Shown: one piece after another, positions 41,386 to 49,517 of the stretch
How the letters are laid out: each line of letters begins with the position of its first letter
Numbering within the stretch: the stretch's first letter is position 1
Assembly (NCBI GenBank): GCA_026417655.1
Contig: JAOACS010000022.1
Span: forward strand, 1 to 64,000
Direction of reading: 5' to 3'
DNA length: 64,000 bases
Source: Syntrophobacterales bacterium
GTDB lineage: Bacteria; Desulfobacterota; Syntrophobacteria; Syntrophobacterales; Thermodesulforhabdaceae
The notes under the pieces: generated by a model
Told to the model about the DNA's origin: nothing
Databases searched by the model: none
What the model saw: only the letters and a program-made list of their open reading frames with translations
Translations under genes and position numbers: made by a program

Positions 41386-42198
41386 CTACAATAGTTCCTT
41401 AAGATACTCGATTTTAAAGTGAGGATTTTGGCCTGGGTTATAGCTTACCACCGCGTACACGACAACTTTACGATCGCCTCCACAATCTGCCCCAGCCACT
41501 ATTCTGTAGAGCCCACCAGGTTTCCAGCCCTCAGTTTTTTCTGGCTGAACTTCAAGGCTTTTCTTGTTACCATAGACGGTAAACAAATAAAAGAAGGAAT
41601 TTTCAGAGGGAAGTAAGGATGTCCCAGTTCCCCAGAAGAGCTCCCAGGTTACGCCTGGAACAAGTAATACCATTTCTATTGCCGGGATAGGTTTATTATA
41701 GGGAAAATATCCTAATTTCGCTTTTTCATAGAAATCTTTTTCCGCTCCATAGTCTCGGGCAAAATCATCCTGGTCTATAAAATCTAGGATTCTATCGGCA
41801 AGCTGTGACGAGGTAATGGGTAGGAAATGTTCTACCTTCAAGATTTCCCGAAGTATCCTAGAAAGCTCCCCAGAGGATGTTATATTTATATTAACCTTGG
41901 ACATTTCGTCTTCAGTTCTCACAGATACAGTACATCGGCCATAGTTTATTACCTGGGGTTTTCCATCGGGTTTCCCCTCTAGGAATAACTCTGGATCAGC
42001 GGGAGGCATCCGAGCAATAATTTCATAGATCCCACCTAGAGCAGCATAAAATCCTAGAGTCCTCAAGGGTGAAATGGTGCTATCTGAGAATCTATAACGA
42101 TAAAGAAGTGACGTATTGAGAGCAAGCCACAGGACAAGGGCACATATCCACAGACAGGCGATAACAATAACACCTCTACTGCTTCTTGGAGGAAACAT
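41386..42198 (-). CDS. gspK: Type II secretion minor pseudopilin GspK
   Basis: About 270 residues. A short leader precedes RGVIVIACLWICALVLWLAL, the characteristic GspK prepilin-like segment, which lacks the usual Glu at +5 as GspK normally does. Later blocks DEMSKVNINITSSG and LADRILDFIDQDD are family hallmarks. GspK caps the pseudopilus tip with GspI and GspJ. The ATG at 42198 has an AAGGA ribosome site; an ATG ten codons earlier (42228) has none. It overlaps gspJ by 23 bp. Confidence 0.85.
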   Translation of the reverse strand: MFPPRSSRGVIVIACLWICALVLWLALNTSLLYRYRFSDSTISPLRTLGFYAALGGIYEIIARMPPADPELFLEGKPDGKPQVINYGRCTVSVRTEDEMSKVNINITSSGELSRILREILKVEHFLPITSSQLADRILDFIDQDDFARDYGAEKDFYEKAKLGYFPYNKPIPAIEMVLLVPGVTWELFWGTGTSLLPSENSFFYLFTVYGNKKSLEVQPEKTEGWKPGGLYRIVAGADCGGDRKVVVYAVVSYNPGQNPHFKIEYLKELL

Positions 42199-42883
42199 CC
42201 GTTTTTCCTTGAGGAAGGGAGATTTCATAGGGGATATTAAATAAATTCACATAGGAACTCCTAACTATAATATCCTTTTTATCTAATGACTGAATCTCTA
42301 CTATGATCTTTATTGGGAGAGCCATAGGGTTTTCCCAAGTGGAAACAGGTGAGGAATTCTCCTGCTCTACATAACCGAAGGAGACCCTTGATACAGAAGA
42401 GATCGTTATAAGAGCTTCTTCCCGTCGATTCAAGAAATCTTCTACAATAGTTGACCCCTCAGGGAGGGTTCCCGGAATGATCATCTGAGTATAACTAAGA
42501 GTTCTGTTCGCCTCGTCAAAGTGGTAATGAACAAGGACAGGACAGTTCATGGAACGTCCGATGGGTGAAAAGTTTGTGGCAAAATATAGATCCGTTTTTC
42601 CCCCTATAAAGAAGGGTCTAGTTTCACCGCGGTAGGCTATCGGAGACCGGTTTAGAAAAACCACCTGGGTAGAGAGAAGCTCCAAAAGGTCATAAAGAGT
42701 TGTATCCGGTGGTTTCTTAGCCCTTTCCCAGGCTCTTAATGATAGGGATAGAGCGGTAGCAAGTATACCCATAACCATGGTCCCTATAGTTATGGCTATA
42801 AGGACCTCCATTAGGGTAAAGGCTCTACTGGATTTGAGTTTGATCGCTAACGATAACACTCGTGACAAGAGTTTCTCCCCCAT
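42176..42883 (-). CDS. gspJ: Type II secretion minor pseudopilin GspJ
   Basis: 235 residues. The prepilin signature is SSRAFTLMEVLIA followed by a hydrophobic helix. The residue before the processed Phe is Ala where most prepilins have Gly. The C-terminal globular domain fits GspJ. A TTG at 42868 (GGGGGAG six bases away) is an alternative start that shortens the leader. The gene overlaps gspI by 59 bp and gspK by 23 bp, indicating tight translational coupling. Confidence 0.8.
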   Translation of the reverse strand: MGEKLLSRVLSLAIKLKSSRAFTLMEVLIAITIGTMVMGILATALSLSLRAWERAKKPPDTTLYDLLELLSTQVVFLNRSPIAYRGETRPFFIGGKTDLYFATNFSPIGRSMNCPVLVHYHFDEANRTLSYTQMIIPGTLPEGSTIVEDFLNRREEALITISSVSRVSFGYVEQENSSPVSTWENPMALPIKIIVEIQSLDKKDIIVRSSYVNLFNIPYEISLPQGKTDVSSKKQ

Positions 42884-43205
42884 ATCGCAGGATGACTCTA
42901 TAGAGCTTTACCTTGATCTTAGGATCCTCCACCAATCTGGATTCCACGAGGACTGATGGTGAGTCCGGAAGATCCTTTAACACCAGAGGAGACGTCAAGG
43001 CCTTCGACGGGTTACGGATAATTTCTTGGGCTGCCGCATCAAGGGTAGGTAAAGCATTTCTAAGTTTTTCAACGTGGCTATAGTTTTTTGCGGATACTCC
43101 TATTAGGGCCATGGAGCTCCCGACCAAGATGGTTGCTATAAAAAGCGCTACCAGTACTTCAACTAGGGTAAAACCAGTAAATCCTTTAGCTGGAAATTTC
43201 TTCAT
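42825..43205 (-). CDS. gspI: Type II secretion minor pseudopilin GspI
   Basis: 126 residues. The prepilin signature is KGFTGFTLVEVLVALFIATI with cleavage expected between Gly and Phe before TLVE. The size and the C-terminal globular part (DPKIKVKLYRVILRYG) fit GspI, which starts assembly of the tip complex. It overlaps gspH by 20 bp and gspJ by 59 bp. Confidence 0.82.
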   Translation of the reverse strand: MKKFPAKGFTGFTLVEVLVALFIATILVGSSMALIGVSAKNYSHVEKLRNALPTLDAAAQEIIRNPSKALTSPLVLKDLPDSPSVLVESRLVEDPKIKVKLYRVILRYGGETLVTSVIVSDQTQIQ

Positions 43206-43632
43206 ACCAGTGAATAGATCCCGTCACAGGGTTAAATGTAAAAAAAATCCTTCTTGTACCATCGAAAACTATTTCAAGTCTTTTAGAAGAAGAGGAGCCA
43301 TCTGGGAAAAATTTTAAGAAATATCTTCCTTCACTCTCTGTTAGCTCTTGCCCGTAGATATCCACATTCTTTGGAATATCTACCTTTGAAGAACCGAAGG
43401 CGATTTGCCGCCGCTCACCGTCAATCCACACAACTGCTGGTTGTCCCGATACCATAGCCCTAGTTCTGGCCCTTTCCATAAGGGACTGAACCGTTACCAC
43501 AAAACCCCTTTCCTTCATCTGACGGCTACCCACAATAACCTTTGGAATGACTAGAGAAATAGCAAAGGAGACTATGAGAAGGATCACAACCGTTTCAGCG
43601 AGTGTAAAAGCCCTACTACTAACGGCTTTCAT
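43186..43632 (-). CDS. gspH: Type II secretion minor pseudopilin GspH
   Basis: 148 residues. The N terminus SSRAFTLAETVVILLIVSFA is a class III prepilin signature, with Ala at position -1 as in the GspJ of this cluster. The GspH/FimT pattern RARTRAMVSGQPAVVWID near residue 55 and the C-terminal beta-rich region (FTFNPVTGSIHWYEE) support GspH rather than the major pseudopilin GspG. It follows gspF by 3 bp, exactly where gspG normally stands. Confidence 0.8.
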   Translation of the reverse strand: MKAVSSRAFTLAETVVILLIVSFAISLVIPKVIVGSRQMKERGFVVTVQSLMERARTRAMVSGQPAVVWIDGERRQIAFGSSKVDIPKNVDIYGQELTESEGRYFLKFFPDGSSSSKRLEIVFDGTRRIFFTFNPVTGSIHWYEEISS

Positions 43633-43635
43633 CTG

Positions 43636-44826
43636 CTAAAACCTAATATCACTTATACTTATAATGGCCGAAAACATGCTAAGAACCATTGTACCTATGA
43701 TAATGCCGGTTCCAATAATTACTATAGGCTCGATAAGGGTCATTAGACGACGGAGTACCTTTTCCGTTTCTCCTTCAAAGTAGGATCCTAAGGCTAGCAA
43801 AGTATCTCCCAGCTCTCCCTTCTCCTCTCCCACCCGGAGCATGGGTGCTATTCGGGGTGGAAATATTTCTTTTCCTGCAAAGATGCTGCTTACGGGTCTT
43901 CCTACCTTTACACTGTCATAAAGGGGAGCTAACTCAGCCTTGAGAACCGTGTTATTTACCACATTCTTGGCTATAATTATTGCTCTGAGAAGGGGCACAC
44001 CGGCTCTAACCATAGTTCCCATGGCTAGAAAAAATCTAGAAAGATCTGTGTAGATGATGAGTCGCCTAACTAGAGGAAGCCTTATTAACCACTTATCGAG
44101 GTGTCTTTTCCCCTCGGGACTCAGAGTTATCCGTCGAATTGAATAGAAGATCCCTATAAGTATCAAGGGGATGACCCATCCATAGTTTTCTAAGCCGGCA
44201 CCTATCGCAAGAAAAAGTCGGGTCACGAAAGGTATCGACTGTTGGAGATCCTCAAAGATCTTAGCAAACTTTGGAATGACATATATAAGAAGAACTATCA
44301 TAGAAAGGAGGCTCATACCGAGAAGTAGCAAAGGGTATATCGATGCGGAAACAAGGCTTTGTTTAAATGCTCGTCGTCGATCCAGATACTCGGCGAGACG
44401 TCTTAGAACCGGCTCAAGAGCTCCACTCACTTCACCAGCTCGAACCATATGACCTACCAATGCTCCGAAGACATCCTGATTGTGTTCTATCGCATCGGAT
44501 AGAGCCTTCCCTTCTTGAACACTCCTGGCCATGTCGTTTAGAACACTTTTAAAGGATGGATGAGTTTCCTGATTCGTGAGAAGATTTAATGCTCGATCTA
44601 CCGCAAGCCCTGCCAGAATAAGATCAGCAAGGTCTTTACAGAAAGATATTATCACCTCATCAGGTATCCTACGGCGAGCTTGGGCTTTCCCCACCGGTTC
44701 TATCTTTACGGGATAGAGCCTACTGTCCCGTAATTTTCTAACCGCTTCCTCGAGCGTAGCAGCCTCAATTACGCCTTTTGTGGATTCACCTGACCGATCG
44801 AAAGCTTTATAAGCAAAAAATCCCAT
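43636..44826 (-). CDS. gspF: Type II secretion inner membrane protein GspF
   Basis: 396 residues from the ATG at 44826, which follows the gspE stop by 5 bp; a longer open frame to 44898 overlaps gspE. Two GspF domains with membrane helices are visible: FCKDLADLILAGLAVDRALN near 65-85 and its repeat FLAMGTMVRAGVPLLRAI near 270-287. The protein ends in a C-terminal hydrophobic segment. GspF is the polytopic core of the assembly platform. Length fits the family (about 400). Confidence 0.92.
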   Translation of the reverse strand: MGFFAYKAFDRSGESTKGVIEAATLEEAVRKLRDSRLYPVKIEPVGKAQARRRIPDEVIISFCKDLADLILAGLAVDRALNLLTNQETHPSFKSVLNDMARSVQEGKALSDAIEHNQDVFGALVGHMVRAGEVSGALEPVLRRLAEYLDRRRAFKQSLVSASIYPLLLLGMSLLSMIVLLIYVIPKFAKIFEDLQQSIPFVTRLFLAIGAGLENYGWVIPLILIGIFYSIRRITLSPEGKRHLDKWLIRLPLVRRLIIYTDLSRFFLAMGTMVRAGVPLLRAIIIAKNVVNNTVLKAELAPLYDSVKVGRPVSSIFAGKEIFPPRIAPMLRVGEEKGELGDTLLALGSYFEGETEKVLRRLMTLIEPIVIIGTGIIIGTMVLSMFSAIISISDIRF

Positions 44827-44831
44827 CTTTT

Positions 44832-46514
44832 TCAGAACAAACTTGTTACTCGGAGAACTTCCGAAATTGTCGTTATTCCATCTATGACCTTTTGGCATCC
44901 GTGGAATATGAGCGGATGGTAGCCGTGTTTTCGAGCAAGTTTGGCAAGATGTGTTGCTTCTTGCCCTGCCACAATAGCAGATCTAATATCATCCTTTATG
45001 GTAAAGAGCTCGAAAATACCTTCCCGGCCTTTGAAACCTGTAAATCCGCATTCTCTACACCCAACTTGGCGCCACAACGTGAGGCTATCTGGAACTTCCT
45101 CAATCCATTGCTTAAGAGCCTGTAAATCTTCCTTCCCTGCCTTGTAGGGCTGTTTGCAGGAAGAACATAGAACACGGACAAGCCTTTGGGCTATTACGGC
45201 TAGAAGTGAATCGGCTATTAGAAAGGACTCAATCCCCAAGTCTCTTAGCCTAGTTATTGCCCCGGGAGCATCGTTAGTATGAAGGGTTGAGAAGACAAGG
45301 TGGCCTGTAAGGGCCGACTCTATAGCAATATCGGCCGTTTCATGATCTCGTATCTCCCCAATAAGTAGTATGTCCGGATCCTGCCGAACAAGGGATCGTA
45401 AGGCGTTGGCGAAGGTAAGATTAATCTGGGGTTTTACCTGGATTTGATTTATACCGTCAATCTGATATTCGACGGGATCTTCTACGGTTATAATTTTTTT
45501 TGTTGTCTTGTTAAGACGCCTGAGTATGGCATATAGAGTTGTGGTTTTACCAGATCCTGTTGGACCAGTCACAAGAATCATGCCGAAGGGACGTTCAATT
45601 AAATCGGAGACAACTTCCAGATGTTGTCTATCCATGCCGAGCTTGTTCAGATCATATTCTATCGATTCCTGGGAAAGAAGCCTAAGGACTACGCTCTCAC
45701 CATATATTGTAGGGGCAGTGGAGACTCGAATGTCCACATCCCTATGACCAAATCTCAATTTAATTCTTCCATCTTGAGGTAGCCTTCTTTCTGCAATATC
45801 CATGTTGGCCATAAGTTTTAGACGGCTTATAATAGCAGGCTGCATATTTTTTGGAGGAGAATCTAGTTCGTAAAGGACCCCATCAATACGACACCTTACC
45901 TTGAAGGCCTTCTCTGTTGGCTCGAAGTGAATGTCAGAAGCTCGCATATCCAGAGCTCTCGTTATAAGCACATTAACAAGGCGCACAACGGGAGCTTCCT
46001 GTGCCATGCCCCTTAATCGTTCCAGGTCATCCTCGTAAAACTCGAGAGACTGATTTTCGGGGCTACTATGGGATCCTTCTGTGGTGTTAGAACCGTAGAA
46101 CCGATCAATTGCTGTTCTTATTTCATCCCTATGCCCAAGATAGTATCTAACTGGAAGATCGGAAAAGTATTTTTCTAATACTTCAAGGGGAGCAAGATCC
46201 CATGGATCGTTCATTATGATAGCAACACTTAATTCATCACTAGAAAGAGGTATCAAAACATGCCTTCTTAAAAAATCTATAGAGATGCCATCAAAAAGGA
46301 CAGGGCGTTCGGGATATTCGCTACTCTTTAGTACCTTTAATCCGTAAAACTGTGAGAGGATGGATAACACAGCATCTTCGTCACTAAGACCAATCTCCTC
46401 GAGAGCTTCCATAAGGGGCATATTCGATCCATAGAGCCTATCACGGAGTAGGGTGGAGGTTTCCGCTGAGAGTTGAAGTCTTTCAGTAAGCATTTGCACT
46501 ATATCGTGGGTCAT
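44832..46514 (-). CDS. gspE: Type II secretion ATPase GspE
   Basis: 560 residues. An N-terminal MshEN-like domain (about 5-150, which binds cyclic-di-GMP in some relatives) is followed by the N2 domain and the ATPase core. The core has Walker A GPTGSGKTTTLYA, Asp box with TVEDPVEYQIDGINQ, Walker B LIGEIRDHETADIA, and a zinc tetracysteine (CSSCKQPY ... CRECGF). It drives pseudopilus assembly. Since diguanylate cyclases are encoded in this window, cyclic-di-GMP control via MshEN is possible but is inference. Confidence 0.94.
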   Translation of the reverse strand: MTHDIVQMLTERLQLSAETSTLLRDRLYGSNMPLMEALEEIGLSDEDAVLSILSQFYGLKVLKSSEYPERPVLFDGISIDFLRRHVLIPLSSDELSVAIIMNDPWDLAPLEVLEKYFSDLPVRYYLGHRDEIRTAIDRFYGSNTTEGSHSSPENQSLEFYEDDLERLRGMAQEAPVVRLVNVLITRALDMRASDIHFEPTEKAFKVRCRIDGVLYELDSPPKNMQPAIISRLKLMANMDIAERRLPQDGRIKLRFGHRDVDIRVSTAPTIYGESVVLRLLSQESIEYDLNKLGMDRQHLEVVSDLIERPFGMILVTGPTGSGKTTTLYAILRRLNKTTKKIITVEDPVEYQIDGINQIQVKPQINLTFANALRSLVRQDPDILLIGEIRDHETADIAIESALTGHLVFSTLHTNDAPGAITRLRDLGIESFLIADSLLAVIAQRLVRVLCSSCKQPYKAGKEDLQALKQWIEEVPDSLTLWRQVGCRECGFTGFKGREGIFELFTIKDDIRSAIVAGQEATHLAKLARKHGYHPLIFHGCQKVIDGITTISEVLRVTSLF

Positions 46515-46540
46515 CTTTTCTTTTGATGCTCCCTAAGTAT

Positions 46541-47707
46541 CTAATTTATCGGCAATTCCTCAAAAACTAAGATTGGTAGGGATCCTTCTTTGAGAAGCTT
46601 TGATTTTTCCATCAGAGGGTAACCAGAGCTGTCAATCAGCCGCCATACCTTCAGGATATCGAGGGAAGGATGGAATATAGCAGACAGCCTGAATCTAGAC
46701 GGAACCCTAACTCTATCCCTAGCTATGAGTTGATTGAGTGACTCATTTAATTTTGATGCCTCCTCTAGAAGTGGCGATCTATTCTGAGAATTCTCCACAT
46801 AACCTTGAAGCGATGTCCAGAAATTGACAGTATTGGGGCTCAGAGAGGTATTTAGATCGTAGAAGCGATCATCCTTCATTGTTTCGAAAACATTAGGTAC
46901 CTCGAGCAGGGTTAAAACGTCAGGGGACCAGTTGAAACCACTTCGCTCTTCTCTTGTTCTTACAGGATCTATTAGTTCCTCCGCCGAGTCTTTTGAAACA
47001 CATAAAAATATTGGTAAATCCTCCCCAAGGGTAATCACCTGCTCTTTTTTAATGTTACATCTGCTTACCCTAAAGGGAAACCCTGAAAAATAGATTCGTA
47101 GCCAATGGACTGCCCTCATTTTGGTTAGGTACCCAAAATAGCTCCTTCGAGGAAGTTCCTCAAGGGTAAGGCGCACAGATTCCTCCACCTCATTAAGATC
47201 TTCTTCTGCTTCAAGGCCTAGTGAGGATCTAAATAGACCTTCCAGCTCTTGGACTTTAAAAAGGTCATTATCCATCTCAATATCTCTTTCGTCCAGCTCA
47301 CGAGCTAGTTCAAGGAAAACAATGGACTCCACCACCATGTTCCATACAGGATCGGAGGGGATCATCTCGGGATTTTTCAGCATCGAGCGAAGATAAAGCC
47401 GGCTTTCTGACCATTCCTCCTCGGTCCTTGCAAAGGAGATTGTCTCCAGTAGGTGCCTTTCTCCGTGGATCTTGGCGAAGTTCTGGTAGCCTTTGTAAAT
47501 ATTTTGTAGAAGCTTTGTCTTTTCTTCATCGAGATAGAGAAGGCAGGTTGCTATAGTTCCCCTATCCCAGGGAGGACAATAGGGAGAGCGAATAAAGCCA
47601 AGGATATGGAGAGATGGGAGAACCAGTTGGATAAATCGGTAGTAGGAATCTGGAAGGTGAGAATAGGGAAATAGAAAAATTTTCTCTAGAAGTGTTTTAC
47701 TTGCCAT
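46541..47707 (-). CDS. Protein of unknown function between mqnD and gspE
   Basis: 388 residues, acidic and largely helical, without signal peptide, membrane segment or recognisable catalytic motif. It has WDRGTIATCLLYLDEEKTKLL near 47-67 and a Glu-rich middle (about 150-190). I do not recognise a family. It lies 33 bp after mqnD and 26 bp before gspE on the same strand, so it is probably co-transcribed with both. Position hints at a role with either quinone synthesis or secretion, but nothing in the sequence decides this. Confidence 0.75.
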   Translation of the reverse strand: MASKTLLEKIFLFPYSHLPDSYYRFIQLVLPSLHILGFIRSPYCPPWDRGTIATCLLYLDEEKTKLLQNIYKGYQNFAKIHGERHLLETISFARTEEEWSESRLYLRSMLKNPEMIPSDPVWNMVVESIVFLELARELDERDIEMDNDLFKVQELEGLFRSSLGLEAEEDLNEVEESVRLTLEELPRRSYFGYLTKMRAVHWLRIYFSGFPFRVSRCNIKKEQVITLGEDLPIFLCVSKDSAEELIDPVRTREERSGFNWSPDVLTLLEVPNVFETMKDDRFYDLNTSLSPNTVNFWTSLQGYVENSQNRSPLLEEASKLNESLNQLIARDRVRVPSRFRLSAIFHPSLDILKVWRLIDSSGYPLMEKSKLLKEGSLPILVFEELPIN

Positions 47708-47740
47708 TTTAGCCCCACTAAAGCCTTTGAAAGTTTCATT

Positions 47741-48574
47741 TTATTCGTTCCAAAAGATCTTTTCAGCTAAATTAAAGCCCTTTTTGGTCATTTGTTCAAG
47801 AAAATGTATTATAGCCATCCTTCCACGATCCCCTAAATCTTCCGAAAACTCATTAACAAAGGCCTCTATGTGCTTATATATAATCTCTTTATCCATTTCA
47901 CTTGCAAACTCCAGGATGAAAGAGTAAATTTCCCCGTTTCTTTCCCTGGCATATTTAATACTCTTTTTGATCAGTTCATTGAAGATCTTTGCGATCCCCC
48001 GTTCAGCAAGATCTCTTTTAATCACTATAACCCCAAGGGGTAGAGGAAGAGAGAAGGTCTGAACCCATAATCTACCAAGGTCTAAAACTTCCAACAGCCC
48101 ATATGACTTGTAAGTCCATCTGCCCTCGTGGATGATAACACCGGCTTCAACGGTTTCATCTCTTACCATAGGCATGATGTCACTAAATGTCGTCTCAACC
48201 CGAGGACCCGTGTGCAAATCGAATATGTCTAAAAGCATATTAGCGGTTGTGCCCTTTCCTGGAATAGCTATTGACGCAGTTCTCAGTTCCTCAAGGGAAA
48301 GGGGTCTTTTCGAGACAATCATTGGACCCTCTGACTCCGTTAATGCTGCTGCTGTTGTAAGCATGACGTAATCCTTTGCTATAGCCGGATAGGAGCCCAC
48401 GGAAATCTTAGTTACGTCGAGGGCTTTTTCCTGAGCCATTCGATTTAGATTTTCGACGTCGGAGACAAGGCACTCGATAGCAAAATCAACGCCTGGGATC
48501 TTCCCCTTAGCAAGGGCACCGAATATAAAGGTATCATTTGGGCAAGGGGAGAACCCAACCTTTAATATTTCCAT
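47741..48574 (-). CDS. mqnD: 1,4-dihydroxy-6-naphthoate synthase
   Basis: 277 residues, periplasmic-binding-protein fold but without signal peptide, as in the cytoplasmic MqnD enzyme of the futalosine menaquinone route (cyclic dehypoxanthine futalosine to dihydroxynaphthoate). The N-terminal VGFSPCPNDTFIFGAL motif is diagnostic. IAIPGKGTTANMLL and AGVIIHEGRWTY are further family blocks, the latter with a His of the expected active site. It follows mqnB by 43 bp. Confidence 0.93.
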   Translation of the reverse strand: MEILKVGFSPCPNDTFIFGALAKGKIPGVDFAIECLVSDVENLNRMAQEKALDVTKISVGSYPAIAKDYVMLTTAAALTESEGPMIVSKRPLSLEELRTASIAIPGKGTTANMLLDIFDLHTGPRVETTFSDIMPMVRDETVEAGVIIHEGRWTYKSYGLLEVLDLGRLWVQTFSLPLPLGVIVIKRDLAERGIAKIFNELIKKSIKYARERNGEIYSFILEFASEMDKEIIYKHIEAFVNEFSEDLGDRGRMAIIHFLEQMTKKGFNLAEKIFWNE

Positions 48575-48617
48575 TGGTTGCCTCCCTTAGAAACTCTCTA
48601 TCAGCAAATTCTAACTC

Positions 48618-49433
48618 CTACCTAATCACTTTCTTGTCAAGAATCCTCATCGTAACAGCACATACATTGTAGATCGATCTCTCCATATCCCACCGTAGGC
48701 GATCCCGGTCTCCCGCTTGATTGCTTATACCTCTTAGGGCGAGAACTGGCACCCCAAGCCTTAATGAAGCCAACAAAAAGGCTGAAACCTCCATCTCTTC
48801 GATCCATGTTCCATAGATCCTTTGTCTCATGGATGCGATCTGTGGTGACCCGCTCGCAAGCCCTACAGAGCAGCTTGAACCATACCAGAGGTTGAAAGGT
48901 CTGATAAGCCCTTTATTTGCAGCATCCTGAAAAAATAATAGATCTTCCAGACTGTAACATCCTTCAGGAAAAAACCTTCTTACCTGCTCTAGAAAGGGCG
49001 AGTTTTCTAAGGAGATATAACCGTAGAGAGCCTCTTCGGTAGATTCGATGGGAGAAATTCCAATAGCTTCGTAGGATAAAAACCTATCCCCCCCTTCCCA
49101 GACTCCCTCATCACCCATAACGCACCTTGTAATTATCACAACGTCACCAATCATGGGGGGAACATGGCTATAAACTCCTGCAATCCCGAGATTAACTATA
49201 ATGGAGGGTCTTTCACTAATTTCTCCTAGCGCTCCCACAGTGAAAGCGGCATTGGCCTTTCCAATGCCCGTTGTCACTAACAAGAAGGTCCTACCCTCAG
49301 AGTCCACCATCTCCCATACATACTGTCCGTAAAATGGAAAGGAGTTTATCACGTTTCCGAATTCTGTAAGTGGCTCTAACTCCTTACCAACACTTGCTAA
49401 AAGCCATGCCAGAGGTTTTACCTTGCCTTTCAT
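48618..49433 (-). CDS. mqnB: Futalosine hydrolase
   Basis: 271 residues, nucleoside phosphorylase-hydrolase fold. Family blocks are LLVTTGIGKANAAF, VNLGIAGVYSHVPPMIGDVVI and EEMEVSAFLLASLRLGVPVLALRGISNQAGDRD, with the acidic pair that binds ribose and base. Together with the adjacent mqnD this identifies MqnB, which cleaves hypoxanthine from futalosine. A relative, MTA/SAH nucleosidase, is the alternative; the neighbour makes MqnB far more likely. MqnA, MqnC and MqnE are not in the window. Confidence 0.9.
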   Translation of the reverse strand: MKGKVKPLAWLLASVGKELEPLTEFGNVINSFPFYGQYVWEMVDSEGRTFLLVTTGIGKANAAFTVGALGEISERPSIIVNLGIAGVYSHVPPMIGDVVIITRCVMGDEGVWEGGDRFLSYEAIGISPIESTEEALYGYISLENSPFLEQVRRFFPEGCYSLEDLLFFQDAANKGLIRPFNLWYGSSCSVGLASGSPQIASMRQRIYGTWIEEMEVSAFLLASLRLGVPVLALRGISNQAGDRDRLRWDMERSIYNVCAVTMRILDKKVIR

Positions 49434-49517
49434 ACCGTTATTTATTTAAAAGGTTTTCGTTCTTAAGGTCTTATGTCGGCTAAATGTATAGTCCTTTTAA
49501 ATAGCGAGGTAAAGTAA

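Noticed and set aside
44827-44898. 24-residue N-terminal extension of GspF.
   Set aside because: It overlaps the gspE coding region, and the family begins at MGFFAYKAF (44826).
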